Assembly (NCBI RefSeq): GCF_004564135.1
Contig: NZ_CP038255.1
Span: 3,521,501-3,585,500, forward strand
From: Terasakiella sp. SH-1
Lineage (GTDB): Bacteria; Pseudomonadota; Alphaproteobacteria; Rhodospirillales; Terasakiellaceae
DNA: 64,000 bases
Reading direction: 5' to 3'
The notes beneath the pieces were generated by a model. The model did not search any database. It saw nothing but the letters and a program-made list of their open reading frames with translations, and was not told the origin of the DNA. Shown piece after piece: positions 36,214-45,253 of this stretch (the stretch's first letter is position 1; every line of letters begins with the position of its first letter). The position numbers were made by a program, and so were the translations under genes.

Positions 36214-37500
36214 TTAACTCAACTCTTTGCGCACATTTAAATATATAATGAGGGACGTAAAGGCACAAATATAATAACTAGCTTGCCACCAGGCGGCCCA
36301 ATAGGAAAAATTAAATAAACCAGAGCCCCAATAGGCAGCATTAATTGAAAACAAAACCAATAAGGCTGGGTGTCTTGTTTTCCAATATTCAGTGATGTTT
36401 TTCCAAAATATAACACAGACTAACGAGATAAAGGGAACAAAACCGATTACCCCTGTATCAAGTAAGATTTCCAGTACCCAGTTATGGGGGTGTCCTGGCA
36501 AAAGTTGAGCAGGCACATCTGCAAGAGGAATATAGCTTGGCCCGTAATAGTTGATCAATGTCTGAGTTGCCATTGGATGCAGGTTTGACGCATTTATTCC
36601 ATAACCGACCCATGGGGACTGTTGCCACAGTTCCAATGCAAATTGCCAAATTGTTTGACGATGAAAGTCGATTAACCAAACAGGAAGATAGGCTAAGTCC
36701 TGATTTGCAACAGAAGTCATATATTGTTTTTGGACTAACCACTCTCCTACTCCTAGGATTGCAAGTGTAATAAGAATAATCGCAATTAAATTTATTTTCC
36801 ATGTCGTTGATGAGAAAATATATAGGGCTATTGGTGCAAGGGCTGCAGCAATCAGCGCAACCATAGAAGCTTTGGCATCAAAAATGAAGATTAATGACAC
36901 AATACAAATGACAGCACACAAAGATAACAAACGCCAGATTCCCGAATAATTAAAGGCGAAGAAAATAAGTAGGGGAATGGCTAAAACGAAAGCGTTGGAA
37001 GGCGGTTTAAATCCTTGATATACTTGAAGGAAAGTAACCGGTGTGAACTTCAAGAGGCTATAAATATTTGGTTCAATATAAAAGGCAGTAATGCCAACAG
37101 TGGAGACAAATAAAATGCCTATTGTTAAAAGTTTACCTTGAATAAATGTGCAATTCTGCAAATGCCAGCAAACGAAGAAAATTGCTATGGGTAATAAAAT
37201 ATGACGTATCCATGTTTCTAAGGAAGAACCCGTGTCATAAGAAAAAATTATATTTGGAGTAAAAAGAAGGCATGTTAGGCAGCATAGAGTAAACAAACCA
37301 AAATATTCAGATATAAATGAACGTTGGAAACCAATACGTTTTGTGGTTGTTATAGTCTGATAAATAACTGAGAGTAGAGCTAATGATAAGAAAATGGCTA
37401 ATGTGGCACGCCCACTGGCAACAGCGGGTACGGCCAAGCCCAAGCTGGCAGCTCCTAGGATACTAACCTTATTCGTAAGTCGTGTCAGACTTGAATGCAT
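36214..37500 (-). CDS. O-antigen ligase/polymerase-family membrane protein
   Basis: 428-residue polytopic inner-membrane protein with about ten to twelve hydrophobic spans and the Wzy_C/WaaL signature region GYGINASNLHP...PGHPHNWVLEILLDTGVIGF (about residues 292-355), where the periplasmic His and Arg residues lie. It polymerises or ligates lipid-linked glycan at the outer face of the inner membrane. Family members cannot be split into Wzy and WaaL by sequence alone. Four-base spacing on each side places it in the 35076-39803 operon. Confidence 0.85.
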   Translation of the reverse strand: MHSSLTRLTNKVSILGAASLGLAVPAVASGRATLAIFLSLALLSVIYQTITTTKRIGFQRSFISEYFGLFTLCCLTCLLFTPNIIFSYDTGSSLETWIRHILLPIAIFFVCWHLQNCTFIQGKLLTIGILFVSTVGITAFYIEPNIYSLLKFTPVTFLQVYQGFKPPSNAFVLAIPLLIFFAFNYSGIWRLLSLCAVICIVSLIFIFDAKASMVALIAAALAPIALYIFSSTTWKINLIAIILITLAILGVGEWLVQKQYMTSVANQDLAYLPVWLIDFHRQTIWQFALELWQQSPWVGYGINASNLHPMATQTLINYYGPSYIPLADVPAQLLPGHPHNWVLEILLDTGVIGFVPFISLVCVIFWKNITEYWKTRHPALLVLFSINAAYWGSGLFNFSYWAAWWQASYYICAFTSLIIYLNVRKELS

Positions 37501-37503
37501 AGT

Positions 37504-38784
37504 TTAAAGTCGCCAAAGAGTGATTTGATCTGGAATCGTGTCTCGATCTAAAGTCGCTTTAATATCAATGACTGCACCGTCTTGCTCTTTCAGCAAGTTC
37601 TGGATCAAAGACCACCCTTTGGAAACATATTCCTTGTGATTCACGGCAAGGATAATCACATCAGCAGGTTTTAAATCATCCTGCGCTGTCAAGGTCACGC
37701 CATATTCATGCATGGCTTCATTTGCATCAGCCCAAGGGTCGGAAATTTGGGTTTGGATATCCATATTTTCCAGTTCACTGATGATATCGACAACTTTACT
37801 GTTACGCAAATCAGGCACGTTTTCTTTAAACGTCAATCCCAAGATCGTTACAATCGGTTCATCTGTGCGGCCCCGTTTCATCAACATTTTAATGGCTTGC
37901 ATGGCAACATGGTGTCCCATGCGATCATTCACACGGCGACCTGCCAGAATAACTTGGGGGTGGTGGCCCAGTTGTTCGGCTTTGTGGGTCAGGTAATAGG
38001 GGTCAACGCCGATACAGTGGCCCCCGACTAAGCCCGGTGTAAATTTAAGGAAGTTCCATTTCGTGCCTGCTGCTTCCAACACGTCATGGGTATCAATACC
38101 GACACGTTCAAAAATTTGGGACAATTCGTTCACAAAAGCAATATTGAGATCACGCTGGGTGTTTTCAATCACTTTGGCTGCTTCGGCTGTTTTGATGTTT
38201 GCGGCACGGTGTACACCTGCTGTCACAACGGCTTCATAAACTTGGGCAACCGTTTCCAGTGTTCCCGCATCTTGTCCGGAAACCACTTTCAAAATGGTTT
38301 CGAAACGATGTTCTTTATCTCCAGGGTTAATGCGTTCTGGAGAATAACCAACAGCAAAATCACCATCGTTGGATAGGCCGGAGATTTCTTCCAATACGGG
38401 GACGCAATCTTCTTCGGTTGCACCGGGATAAACGGTTGATTCATAAACAACGATATCGCCTTTATTGAGTACAGACCCAACTGTACGAGAGGCTGCCAGT
38501 ACAGCCCCCATATCGGGGCGATGGGCATCATCAATGGGCGTGGGGACCGTAACAATATAAAAATCAGCGCGACGTAGGTCTTCAAGATCACTGGTATAGG
38601 TCAAGCTGTTGTGAAGAACATCACCTTCTTCAACTTCTTCGGTACGATCATAGCCTTTTTTCAGTTCTTCAATGCGGGTCTGATCAATATCAAAACCAAT
38701 CGTTTCGTATCCGGCACGGCCATAGGAAACAGCGACAGGCAGGCCCACATAGCCCAAGCCGATAACAGCAATCTTACGATTCAT
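37504..38784 (-). CDS. tviB: UDP-GlcNAc 6-dehydrogenase (TviB/WbpA type)
   Basis: Oxidises UDP-GlcNAc to UDP-GlcNAcA with two NAD+. The N-terminal Rossmann loop is IAVIGLGYVGLPVA, PTPIDDAHRPD and ESTVYPGATEEDCVP follow, and the catalytic cysteine lies in LVGGHCIGVDPYYL. The overall sequence follows TviB of the Vi-antigen pathway closely. The ATG at 38784 gives the usual MNRKIAVIG start; an in-frame GTG at 38790 would add two residues and overlap the upstream stop (GTGA). It provides the uronate precursor for WbpB at 14087 and probably for the AsnB-like amidotransferases. Confidence 0.9.
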   Translation of the reverse strand: MNRKIAVIGLGYVGLPVAVSYGRAGYETIGFDIDQTRIEELKKGYDRTEEVEEGDVLHNSLTYTSDLEDLRRADFYIVTVPTPIDDAHRPDMGAVLAASRTVGSVLNKGDIVVYESTVYPGATEEDCVPVLEEISGLSNDGDFAVGYSPERINPGDKEHRFETILKVVSGQDAGTLETVAQVYEAVVTAGVHRAANIKTAEAAKVIENTQRDLNIAFVNELSQIFERVGIDTHDVLEAAGTKWNFLKFTPGLVGGHCIGVDPYYLTHKAEQLGHHPQVILAGRRVNDRMGHHVAMQAIKMLMKRGRTDEPIVTILGLTFKENVPDLRNSKVVDIISELENMDIQTQISDPWADANEAMHEYGVTLTAQDDLKPADVIILAVNHKEYVSKGWSLIQNLLKEQDGAVIDIKATLDRDTIPDQITLWRL

Positions 38785-38786
38785 GA

Positions 38787-39803
38787 TCACAGGTCCACAT
38801 TATAAAAATCGACATACCAATCAACAAACTTGCCGACACCTTCTTCAATAGATGTATTGGGGGCATAGCCTGTGATTTTGTTTAATTCAGATGTGTCAGC
38901 CCAGGTTGCAGGCACATCACCGTCCTGCATGGGCAGCATATTTTTCTCAGCCTTGCGACCCAGCTTGTCTTCCAGCACTTCAATGTAGCGAGTGAGCTGT
39001 TCACAGCGCGAATTACCGATATTGACAACCCGGTAAGGGCCGATACCGCTGGTACAAGGGTCCGGATTTGTCGCATCCCAGTTTTCATCCTTTTTCGGCG
39101 GCACACCCAGCAAACGGAAAATCCCTTCAACGATATCTTCGACAAAGGTGAAATCGCGTTCCATTTTGCCATGGTTAAAGACATTGATCGGCTTGCCTTC
39201 CAAAATAGCTTTGGTAAAGAGGAAGAGCGCCATATCCGGGCGCCCCCATGGACCATAGACAGTGAAAAAGCGCATGCCAGTAGATGGAATGTCAAAGAGA
39301 TGGGCATAATTATGGGCCATCAGCTCATTGGCTTTTTTAGTGGCTGCATAAAGTGTCATTGGGTGTTCGGTGCTGTTATGTTCAGAAAATGGCATATTTT
39401 TATTGCCGCCATAAACCGAACTGGTTGAGGCAAACACCAAATGCTGAACTGGATGAGCACGACATGCTTCCAAAATGCTCAAAAAACCATCAATATTGGA
39501 ATGGGTGTAAGCTTTTGGGTTTTCCAAAGAGTAACGCACACCGGCTTGTGCTGCCAGATTCACACAATGGGTGGGCTTATGGGTGGCAAAAGCCTCCATC
39601 ACAGCCTCAGAATTGGCAAGGTCTTCGCGAATTTCTGTAAAGGCAGCGTGTTTTTTCAACCGCGCCAGTCGCGCTTCTTTTAAAGAGATATCGTAATAAT
39701 CAGAAACACAGTCGATCCCAACCACTTCGTGACCATTGGCGATCAATTTTTCTGCCAGATGATAACCGATAAACCCGGCTGTACCTGTCACAAGGACTTT
39801 CAT
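38787..39803 (-). CDS. UDP-uronate 4-epimerase (short-chain dehydrogenase family)
   Basis: 338-residue epimerase. TGTAGFIGYHLAEKL binds NAD, the catalytic Ser-Tyr-Lys motif lies in ASTSSVYGG and LYAATKKANELM, and the GIDCVSDYYD start is typical of UDP-glucuronate/N-acetylglucosaminuronate 4-epimerases. It would convert UDP-GlcA to UDP-GalA, or the N-acetyl equivalents made by the next gene. It is translated first in this block and its stop overlaps the possible GTG start of the dehydrogenase. Base composition here is nearer that of the housekeeping genes than of the first 35 kb. Confidence 0.88.
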   Translation of the reverse strand: MKVLVTGTAGFIGYHLAEKLIANGHEVVGIDCVSDYYDISLKEARLARLKKHAAFTEIREDLANSEAVMEAFATHKPTHCVNLAAQAGVRYSLENPKAYTHSNIDGFLSILEACRAHPVQHLVFASTSSVYGGNKNMPFSEHNSTEHPMTLYAATKKANELMAHNYAHLFDIPSTGMRFFTVYGPWGRPDMALFLFTKAILEGKPINVFNHGKMERDFTFVEDIVEGIFRLLGVPPKKDENWDATNPDPCTSGIGPYRVVNIGNSRCEQLTRYIEVLEDKLGRKAEKNMLPMQDGDVPATWADTSELNKITGYAPNTSIEEGVGKFVDWYVDFYNVDL

Positions 39804-39885
39804 ATCCGATTTTCCCTTTAAGAGCCTGTGTTGCGCGGCATCATAGCTTTATGAAACCGGACGGTAAATAAGGAATTTCACCTTT

Positions 39886-41301
39886 TTAGTCGATAAAATC
39901 AGTGTAATAACGCGCCTGAATATCTTCCTTCAGCTCTTTGGCTTTGGCGATGTTTTTATCAATCACATGAACCAACTGTGGCCTGCCGTTTTCTGTATAG
40001 TAATCTCGGGCATTTTCAAAACACGATAAAGCGTGATCCAGCCAGGCATGGGTATGCGGATCTCGTTTAGCCAGCGCAAAGAGGGTGGCACCCAGATTAT
40101 TTTGCGTATTGGCCCATTGGGCGGGATATTTTTCTTCGTCATAAACTTTTAAAACCGCTTGATAGGCGACGCCAGCCTGTTCCAGCGATTGAGCGCCCTT
40201 CACCAACTGACCGTGGAGCATCATGGTTTTAGCCATTTTTGACATATTTTCCGCCCAGTTAAGCGGATATTGATATTGGTTATAGACTTTGGTGGCTTTC
40301 TTATAATAACGCGCTGCTTTTTGCAGATATTCCGGCTCACTCATCTTTCGCCCGATTTTGGCACAGGTTCCGGCAATACGCAGTTGTACAGCTGCCCATT
40401 CAAACGGGTGCAGCTCGATATTCAGTACTTCACTCACTTGTTCAAACAGGGTGATTGCCCGTGAAATATGGTCAACCAACTGCTCGTCATCTGTGTGATT
40501 TGCCATTTCTTCATACAGCCAGCCGTAATGGTTGGTGACCAAAGCCCAGTCAATCGGGGTTTTATCTTTCTCAACCACCTCTTCCCAGATTTTAAAGGCT
40601 TTAATGGCTGGGGTAAACCAGCCCAGTTCCTTACTGCGCTGGGCGATATTCGCCATAACCACGGCGGCCATTCCCATGGCCGAAACTTTTGCAGGCATAG
40701 GGGTCTTGCGGTTACTCAATGATCCAGCGAGCTTGTTCAGAGGTTCAACAGCCCCTAACAGATGTTCCCCGATTTTTACGGCATGGGTCGGCTGGCTACT
40801 GCGTGTTGCTGCAAAAATGGCAGCATAAAGGACATCCAGACTACCTTTTTCCGGTACAAAAGGCACAAGCAGACTTTCAGCAATACCGGGGACGCCTAAA
40901 TTTGCTTCTCCTTCTTCTGCTGACAAGAAATGCCACCGTACAGACTGGATTTCAGGCTCCAGATACCCCCAAAGCAGTAAATCACCTTTTTCTTCTTGTA
41001 ACGTTTGGCGACCTTCTTCAACCACTTTTTCATACTGGTCACTTAAGCTGCGTTTGGGGTCACGCAAGAATGTTTGATTAATCAAACGTGCGGCCAGTCC
41101 GGCCCTTTCGTTTAAGGGATGGATAATGGCTTGTAATAAGGCAGGCTTGTCTTCTTCATTATTAAAAATGCCTGCAGGTTCAGCCACCAGCACGTTTACA
41201 TCGGCGATCGCTTGTGCGATTTGCCCATCCTGGCCCATGGCATTGGCCGCTGCTTCACGCATCAAAAACCAATCTATGAAACGATTAACAAAGGACAGCA
41301 T
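39886..41301 (-). CDS. Uncharacterised helical (TPR-like) protein
   Basis: 471 residues, no signal peptide. The C-terminal ~300 residues show repeated helix pairs in which AW or W starts a unit (TPIDWALVTNHYGWLYEE, LHPFEWAAVQLRI, YPLNWAENMSKMAKTM, YPAQWANTQNNLGATL), at spacings of roughly 45-55 residues. These look like tetratricopeptide-type repeats in which a WAxxQNNLG motif recurs. A scaffolding role is likely but the partner is unknown. It stands alone between the glycan operon and a nuclease gene. Confidence 0.65.
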   Translation of the reverse strand: MLSFVNRFIDWFLMREAAANAMGQDGQIAQAIADVNVLVAEPAGIFNNEEDKPALLQAIIHPLNERAGLAARLINQTFLRDPKRSLSDQYEKVVEEGRQTLQEEKGDLLLWGYLEPEIQSVRWHFLSAEEGEANLGVPGIAESLLVPFVPEKGSLDVLYAAIFAATRSSQPTHAVKIGEHLLGAVEPLNKLAGSLSNRKTPMPAKVSAMGMAAVVMANIAQRSKELGWFTPAIKAFKIWEEVVEKDKTPIDWALVTNHYGWLYEEMANHTDDEQLVDHISRAITLFEQVSEVLNIELHPFEWAAVQLRIAGTCAKIGRKMSEPEYLQKAARYYKKATKVYNQYQYPLNWAENMSKMAKTMMLHGQLVKGAQSLEQAGVAYQAVLKVYDEEKYPAQWANTQNNLGATLFALAKRDPHTHAWLDHALSCFENARDYYTENGRPQLVHVIDKNIAKAKELKEDIQARYYTDFID

Positions 41302-41377
41302 TTACATCTTCAGGACTTAGGAAAAACTCTTGGCAGTATTCATACTCTTTAAGCAGGGATTAGGTAAAGAAGATAAA

Positions 41378-41803
41378 TTACGGACACCATGAAGAACGCT
41401 TTTTACCGCCATATGGGCGGGCTAATCCATTTTGAATCAATAAGTCTGAAAGACCGTGTCCCTGATGGGTTTCAACATGGGCAATCACACGCCCCCCATA
41501 TTTACCATAGTGAATGTTTTTTAAGACAATAGGCTGATCGTTAAGATACTGGGTGACGGCCTGTTTGGCCTGTTTGGCCAGATGTTTTTCCTGCTCACAT
41601 TGGCCGTTTAATTCCGGACTGTCAATTTGGGCAAGGCGGACACGGGTTTGAACGACTTGCCCAATCCAGACCTGAGCCTGAACATCCAATGTATCACCAT
41701 CAATCACACGCACAACCCTCGCAGGCACAGGGCCGGGAAGCATTTCTGCTGCTTGCACCGTATGAAAAGATAGAAATAGACAAATCAGAACACGCCAAAT
41801 CAC
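41378..41803 (-). CDS. Secreted thermonuclease-like (SNase) protein
   Basis: Staphylococcal-nuclease-fold protein. Metal and phosphate ligands appear in VIDGDTLDV, RLAQIDSPEL and YGKYGGRVIA. The GTG at 41803 gives a 141-residue protein with a compact signal peptide (IWRVLICLFLSFHTVQA) and has GAGG eight bases upstream; the longer in-frame extension to 41917 has no such feature. It is expected to cleave nucleic acid in the periplasm or outside the cell. The C-terminus ends soon after the fold, in YGGKKRSSWCP. Confidence 0.8.
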   Translation of the reverse strand: MIWRVLICLFLSFHTVQAAEMLPGPVPARVVRVIDGDTLDVQAQVWIGQVVQTRVRLAQIDSPELNGQCEQEKHLAKQAKQAVTQYLNDQPIVLKNIHYGKYGGRVIAHVETHQGHGLSDLLIQNGLARPYGGKKRSSWCP

Positions 41804-41991
41804 AATCAGGGCCTCTGTTTTTACCACAGAGAGATAATATACCTGAACGTGTATATATTTTTCTACGCACCAATAAGTGTATTTTTTGAGAACTTGTTGA
41901 GAAGAAAAATTGGGCACTTCCTGTTTGATAGCAGAAGAAGTATGTTAGAAAATAATTTTGGACCAGATTTCAAGAATAATGGATTTATAAC

Positions 41992-42993
41992 GTGATCAGC
42001 CGTGTTTACTTTTTTCTTTTTTTCATCTTGAGTCTAGTAGCTTTGCTTCTTTCATTAAGTGCGTTTATTTTTAGGTTTGAAGAGTTTTTTGCACTAACGG
42101 GACCAAAATTCCTACAATTTGGCCCTTTGTCCCTTCTTTTTGAAGGGGTTGAACAAACAATACGCCATATTGCGATCAGTTTGGGTATAACGTTAAGCGT
42201 TAGCGTTATCATTACATTGTTTACCTCAAAGAAAATAAACCTGTTTTTTCTTATGGGTGCTGGTTTTGCCTGTGTTTTTGTGCCCACAGGTCTGATGTAT
42301 CAAAAACATATTGAAACAAACCGTATTTCTCATGAGATTATTCAGCATATTAACCAAAAACCTGTTTCTACTAACATTCTAGATAATGCACGACATTTTA
42401 TTGCCCGCAATGCGTCTTTTCAGGATTCAACAGTTTTTTATGATCGCTATGCCTTTGATACAGGTGTTGTTCTCAAAACACTTTTCCAACACGAATTAGG
42501 TAATGAGAAAACAGCCGATTTATTATGTGGGCCATCCGCATTGGCTATGCAGCGTTTATTGAAGTCCCAAAATATTGATTCAAGAGTTATTTTTTTGTGG
42601 TCTACAGAAGGGCTGGTTGACGGTAGCCATGTGATTTTAGAGGCGCAAAATCCGAATACCGGTCGTTGGGAAGCCCATGATCCCATGTATAATCTGTTTT
42701 TCACTGGTCCAGATGGTAATCGTTTATCTATTGCACAATTAACTCAAATGGAAAATATGGCTTCGGTCAAAGCTTGTAATAATTCGAGTTGTGGCTGGGC
42801 AGAAACAAAAGCAATACCTTATTTAGATCATGGATATTTTGCAGCCATTGAATATCCACAAAGTCATAGCTTCCTTTTGAACTCGAAACGGTTTGACCTT
42901 TCGAAAAAATTCCCCTCACTTAAAGATCGAACTTTAGAAGAATATTTTAGGCGTGCCCGAGCAAACCCCGTGTTTATCGAGCTTGGTTCTTAG
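41992..42993 (+). CDS. Membrane protein with transglutaminase-like domain
   Basis: 333 residues from a GTG start. The first ~110 residues contain about three hydrophobic spans (starting YFFLFFILSLVALLLSLSA), and the rest appears to be outside. The C-terminal part has the Cys-His-Asp order of transglutaminase-like peptidases: LCGPSALAMQRLLKS (Cys), SHVILEAQ (His) and RWEAHDPMYNLFF (Asp). It may cleave or cross-link peptides in the envelope, or be an inactive relative. It overlaps the DUF1674 gene by four bases in convergent orientation. No specific family name assigned. Confidence 0.68.
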   Translation: MISRVYFFLFFILSLVALLLSLSAFIFRFEEFFALTGPKFLQFGPLSLLFEGVEQTIRHIAISLGITLSVSVIITLFTSKKINLFFLMGAGFACVFVPTGLMYQKHIETNRISHEIIQHINQKPVSTNILDNARHFIARNASFQDSTVFYDRYAFDTGVVLKTLFQHELGNEKTADLLCGPSALAMQRLLKSQNIDSRVIFLWSTEGLVDGSHVILEAQNPNTGRWEAHDPMYNLFFTGPDGNRLSIAQLTQMENMASVKACNNSSCGWAETKAIPYLDHGYFAAIEYPQSHSFLLNSKRFDLSKKFPSLKDRTLEEYFRRARANPVFIELGS

Positions 42994-43202
42994 AAATCGA
43001 CACAACGACCGCCTTTTTCCCAATCGCCAAAGCGGGTTGGGTCTGAGCCATCTTTGCGCCCACCTACTTCTGTAGGTTCATCTTTTTGGTCAGCCATCGT
43101 ATCAAATTTGCGTGCAGGCTGGGGGGCAATTGGGCGGCCATCTTCGTTACGCATCACGTCTGTGCTTTTAAATTTTGGTTTATTTTCGCTTTCTGTGGAC
43201 AT
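42990..43202 (-). CDS. DUF1674 (SDHAF4-like) protein
   Basis: 70-residue protein whose C-terminus, [20 protein letters not shown] then CVDF, is the DUF1674 signature. Eukaryotic homologue SDHAF4 assists flavinated succinate dehydrogenase assembly; the bacterial role is inferred. The ATG at 43202 has GAGG seven bases upstream and is preferred over the four-residue longer frame. It is divergent from htpX, a neighbourhood common in alphaproteobacteria. Confidence 0.88.
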   Translation of the reverse strand: MSTESENKPKFKSTDVMRNEDGRPIAPQPARKFDTMADQKDEPTEVGGRKDGSDPTRFGDWEKGGRCVDF

Positions 43203-43286
43203 GGCGGGCCTCAAAAGGGTTGCAGTTTGGATGATCTTCTTCCTAAATACTCAGTGACGTTTGATTTTGCAATGGATTTAAAACTC

Positions 43287-44204
43287 ATGAGCTACGCACG
43301 CACGGCCCTGTTACTGGCGGGTATGACCGGATTATTTCTGGTGATTGGATATATGCTGGGGGGAGAGACCGGCATTATGATCGCCTTTATCATGGCACTT
43401 GGTATGAATGCTTTTTCTTATTGGAATTCCGATAAGATGATCCTGCGCATGCATGGCGCCCGTGAAGTCGATGGTCAAAGTGCACCGGAACTTTATCAAA
43501 TGGTTGCTGATTTGGCCCGGCGTGCTGACATGCCTATGCCACGGGTTTATATTATGGACAATCCCCAGCCCAATGCCTTTGCTACCGGGCGCAACCCGGA
43601 AAATGCAGCCGTGGCAGCAACGACGGGCCTGTTGGAAATGCTGTCCCATGAAGAAATTACAGGGGTGATGGCCCATGAACTCGCCCATGTGAAAAATCGC
43701 GACACACTCATCATGACCATTACGGCGACCATTGCCGGTGCCATTTCCATGCTGGCGAATTTTGCCTTTTTCTTTGGTGGCTCCAATGATGAAGAAAATC
43801 CCAATCCGCTGGGGATGGTCGGTACGATCCTTATTATGATCTTTGCCCCCATGGCAGCTATGGTGGTGCAAATGCTGATTTCACGCACCCGTGAATATGA
43901 GGCTGATCGCATTGGTGCAGAAATCTGTGGTCAACCCATGTGGCTGGCCAGTGCCCTGAATAAATTAGATAAAGGGGCGAGCCTGATTGATAATCACCGG
44001 GCTGAAAATAACCCGGCCACCGCCCATATGTTTATCGTTAACCCGCTTCATACCCGCAAAACCGATAACCTTTTTTCCACCCATCCCAATATGGACAACC
44101 GAATTGCAGCCTTGAAGGATATGAGCCCAAGCCAATCTGCCAAACGGACGTCGCGTTCAAAACTCCCGCAAAGTAACCAACCGACGAAAGGGCCGTGGGG
44201 GTGA
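43287..44204 (+). CDS. htpX: Membrane zinc metalloprotease HtpX
   Basis: M48B peptidase that degrades misfolded inner-membrane proteins. It has two N-terminal membrane spans ([17 protein letters not shown] and [12 protein letters not shown]), the zinc motif HELAH in [11 protein letters not shown], two further spans, and the third zinc ligand in YEADRIG. The ATG at 43287 gives the family-typical [12 protein letters not shown] start; an in-frame ATG at 43272 would add five residues. The C-terminal tail is basic and unconserved. Confidence 0.93.
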   Translation: MSYARTALLLAGMTGLFLVIGYMLGGETGIMIAFIMALGMNAFSYWNSDKMILRMHGAREVDGQSAPELYQMVADLARRADMPMPRVYIMDNPQPNAFATGRNPENAAVAATTGLLEMLSHEEITGVMAHELAHVKNRDTLIMTITATIAGAISMLANFAFFFGGSNDEENPNPLGMVGTILIMIFAPMAAMVVQMLISRTREYEADRIGAEICGQPMWLASALNKLDKGASLIDNHRAENNPATAHMFIVNPLHTRKTDNLFSTHPNMDNRIAALKDMSPSQSAKRTSRSKLPQSNQPTKGPWG

Positions 44205-44323
44205 TTTAACGCATTGTTTTTTGGGTTCTATGTGTTGCAGGCTTAGTATATTGATATTTACAAATATCTACCCATCTCCTATTACTTCAATGATGCGGCG
44301 CATCATAAATTTCAGAGGTTAAT

Positions 44324-45193
44324 ATGATTCCGTTAGTCAAAGCTTTTTTCAATGAAGCGACTTATACAGTTTCTTATGTTGTTTGGGATCCTAATACTAA
44401 GAAAACAGTAATCATTGACCCAGTTTTAGATTTTGATCGTGATGCAGGTCGAACATCCAATCAATCGGCTGATGAAATTTTGACTTTTATTCAAGAAAAT
44501 GAACTCGATGTTGATTGGGTCTTGGAAACACACGCTCATGCAGACCATTTAAGCGCCGCCCATTACCTGAAGCACGCACTTGGGTGTCGAACGGGTATTG
44601 GTATGGGAATTACCAAGGTCCAGAAAGTATGCGCAGGTATGTTTAATTTTGAAGCTGGTTTTCGTACAGATGGTTCGCAGTTCGATTATCTGTTTGAAGA
44701 TAATGAAAAGATAAACCTAGGATCAATGAAGCTTCGTGTCCTGCATACTCCAGGCCATACACCTGCATGTGTGACATACATTATTGGAGAAGCGGCATTC
44801 GTCGGAGATACTATCTTCATGCCTGATTTCGGTACAGCCCGTTGTGATTTCCCTGGAGGCGATGCAGCTGTACTTTACGTTTCCATCCAACGCATACTTT
44901 CTCTACCTGAAGAGACAAAGTTGTTTACAGGTCACGACTATAAAGCTAAAGGGCGTGATTATTACGCTTGGGAAGCAAGTGTCTGTGAACAAAAAGCAAA
45001 GAATATTCACGTTAATACGGAGATAACACTTCAAGATTTTGTTAACATTCGTATAGAACGAGACAAAAACTTACCTGTGCCAAGACTGTTATTTCCTTCA
45101 TTACAAGTGAATGTACGAGCTGGAGAAATGCCTCCTCCGGAAGAGAATGGCGTATCGTACCTTAAGTTACCAATAAGGGCACTCGCTGGTTAA
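44324..45193 (+). CDS. MBL-fold persulfide dioxygenase-like hydrolase (Blh/ETHE1 group)
   Basis: 289-residue metallo-beta-lactamase-fold protein. Metal ligands are ETHAHADHLSAA, HTPGHTPACV and VGDTIFMPDFGTARCDFPGG. The latter, with the conserved Asp and Arg, is typical of the ETHE1/Blh group that oxidises glutathione persulfide or handles reactive sulfur. A final GHDYK His completes the site. It has no rhodanese domain. A single-gene unit with its own upstream spacer. Confidence 0.85.
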   Translation: MIPLVKAFFNEATYTVSYVVWDPNTKKTVIIDPVLDFDRDAGRTSNQSADEILTFIQENELDVDWVLETHAHADHLSAAHYLKHALGCRTGIGMGITKVQKVCAGMFNFEAGFRTDGSQFDYLFEDNEKINLGSMKLRVLHTPGHTPACVTYIIGEAAFVGDTIFMPDFGTARCDFPGGDAAVLYVSIQRILSLPEETKLFTGHDYKAKGRDYYAWEASVCEQKAKNIHVNTEITLQDFVNIRIERDKNLPVPRLLFPSLQVNVRAGEMPPPEENGVSYLKLPIRALAG

Positions 45194-45253
45194 TAATAGC
45201 AAAGTAACTTTCTGAATTTTGGTATCCATCTCTAACAGTGATTGAAATAATTT

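Noticed and set aside
43332-43912. Open frames opposite htpX
   Set aside because: His/Gly-rich antisense shadow of a well-supported membrane protease.
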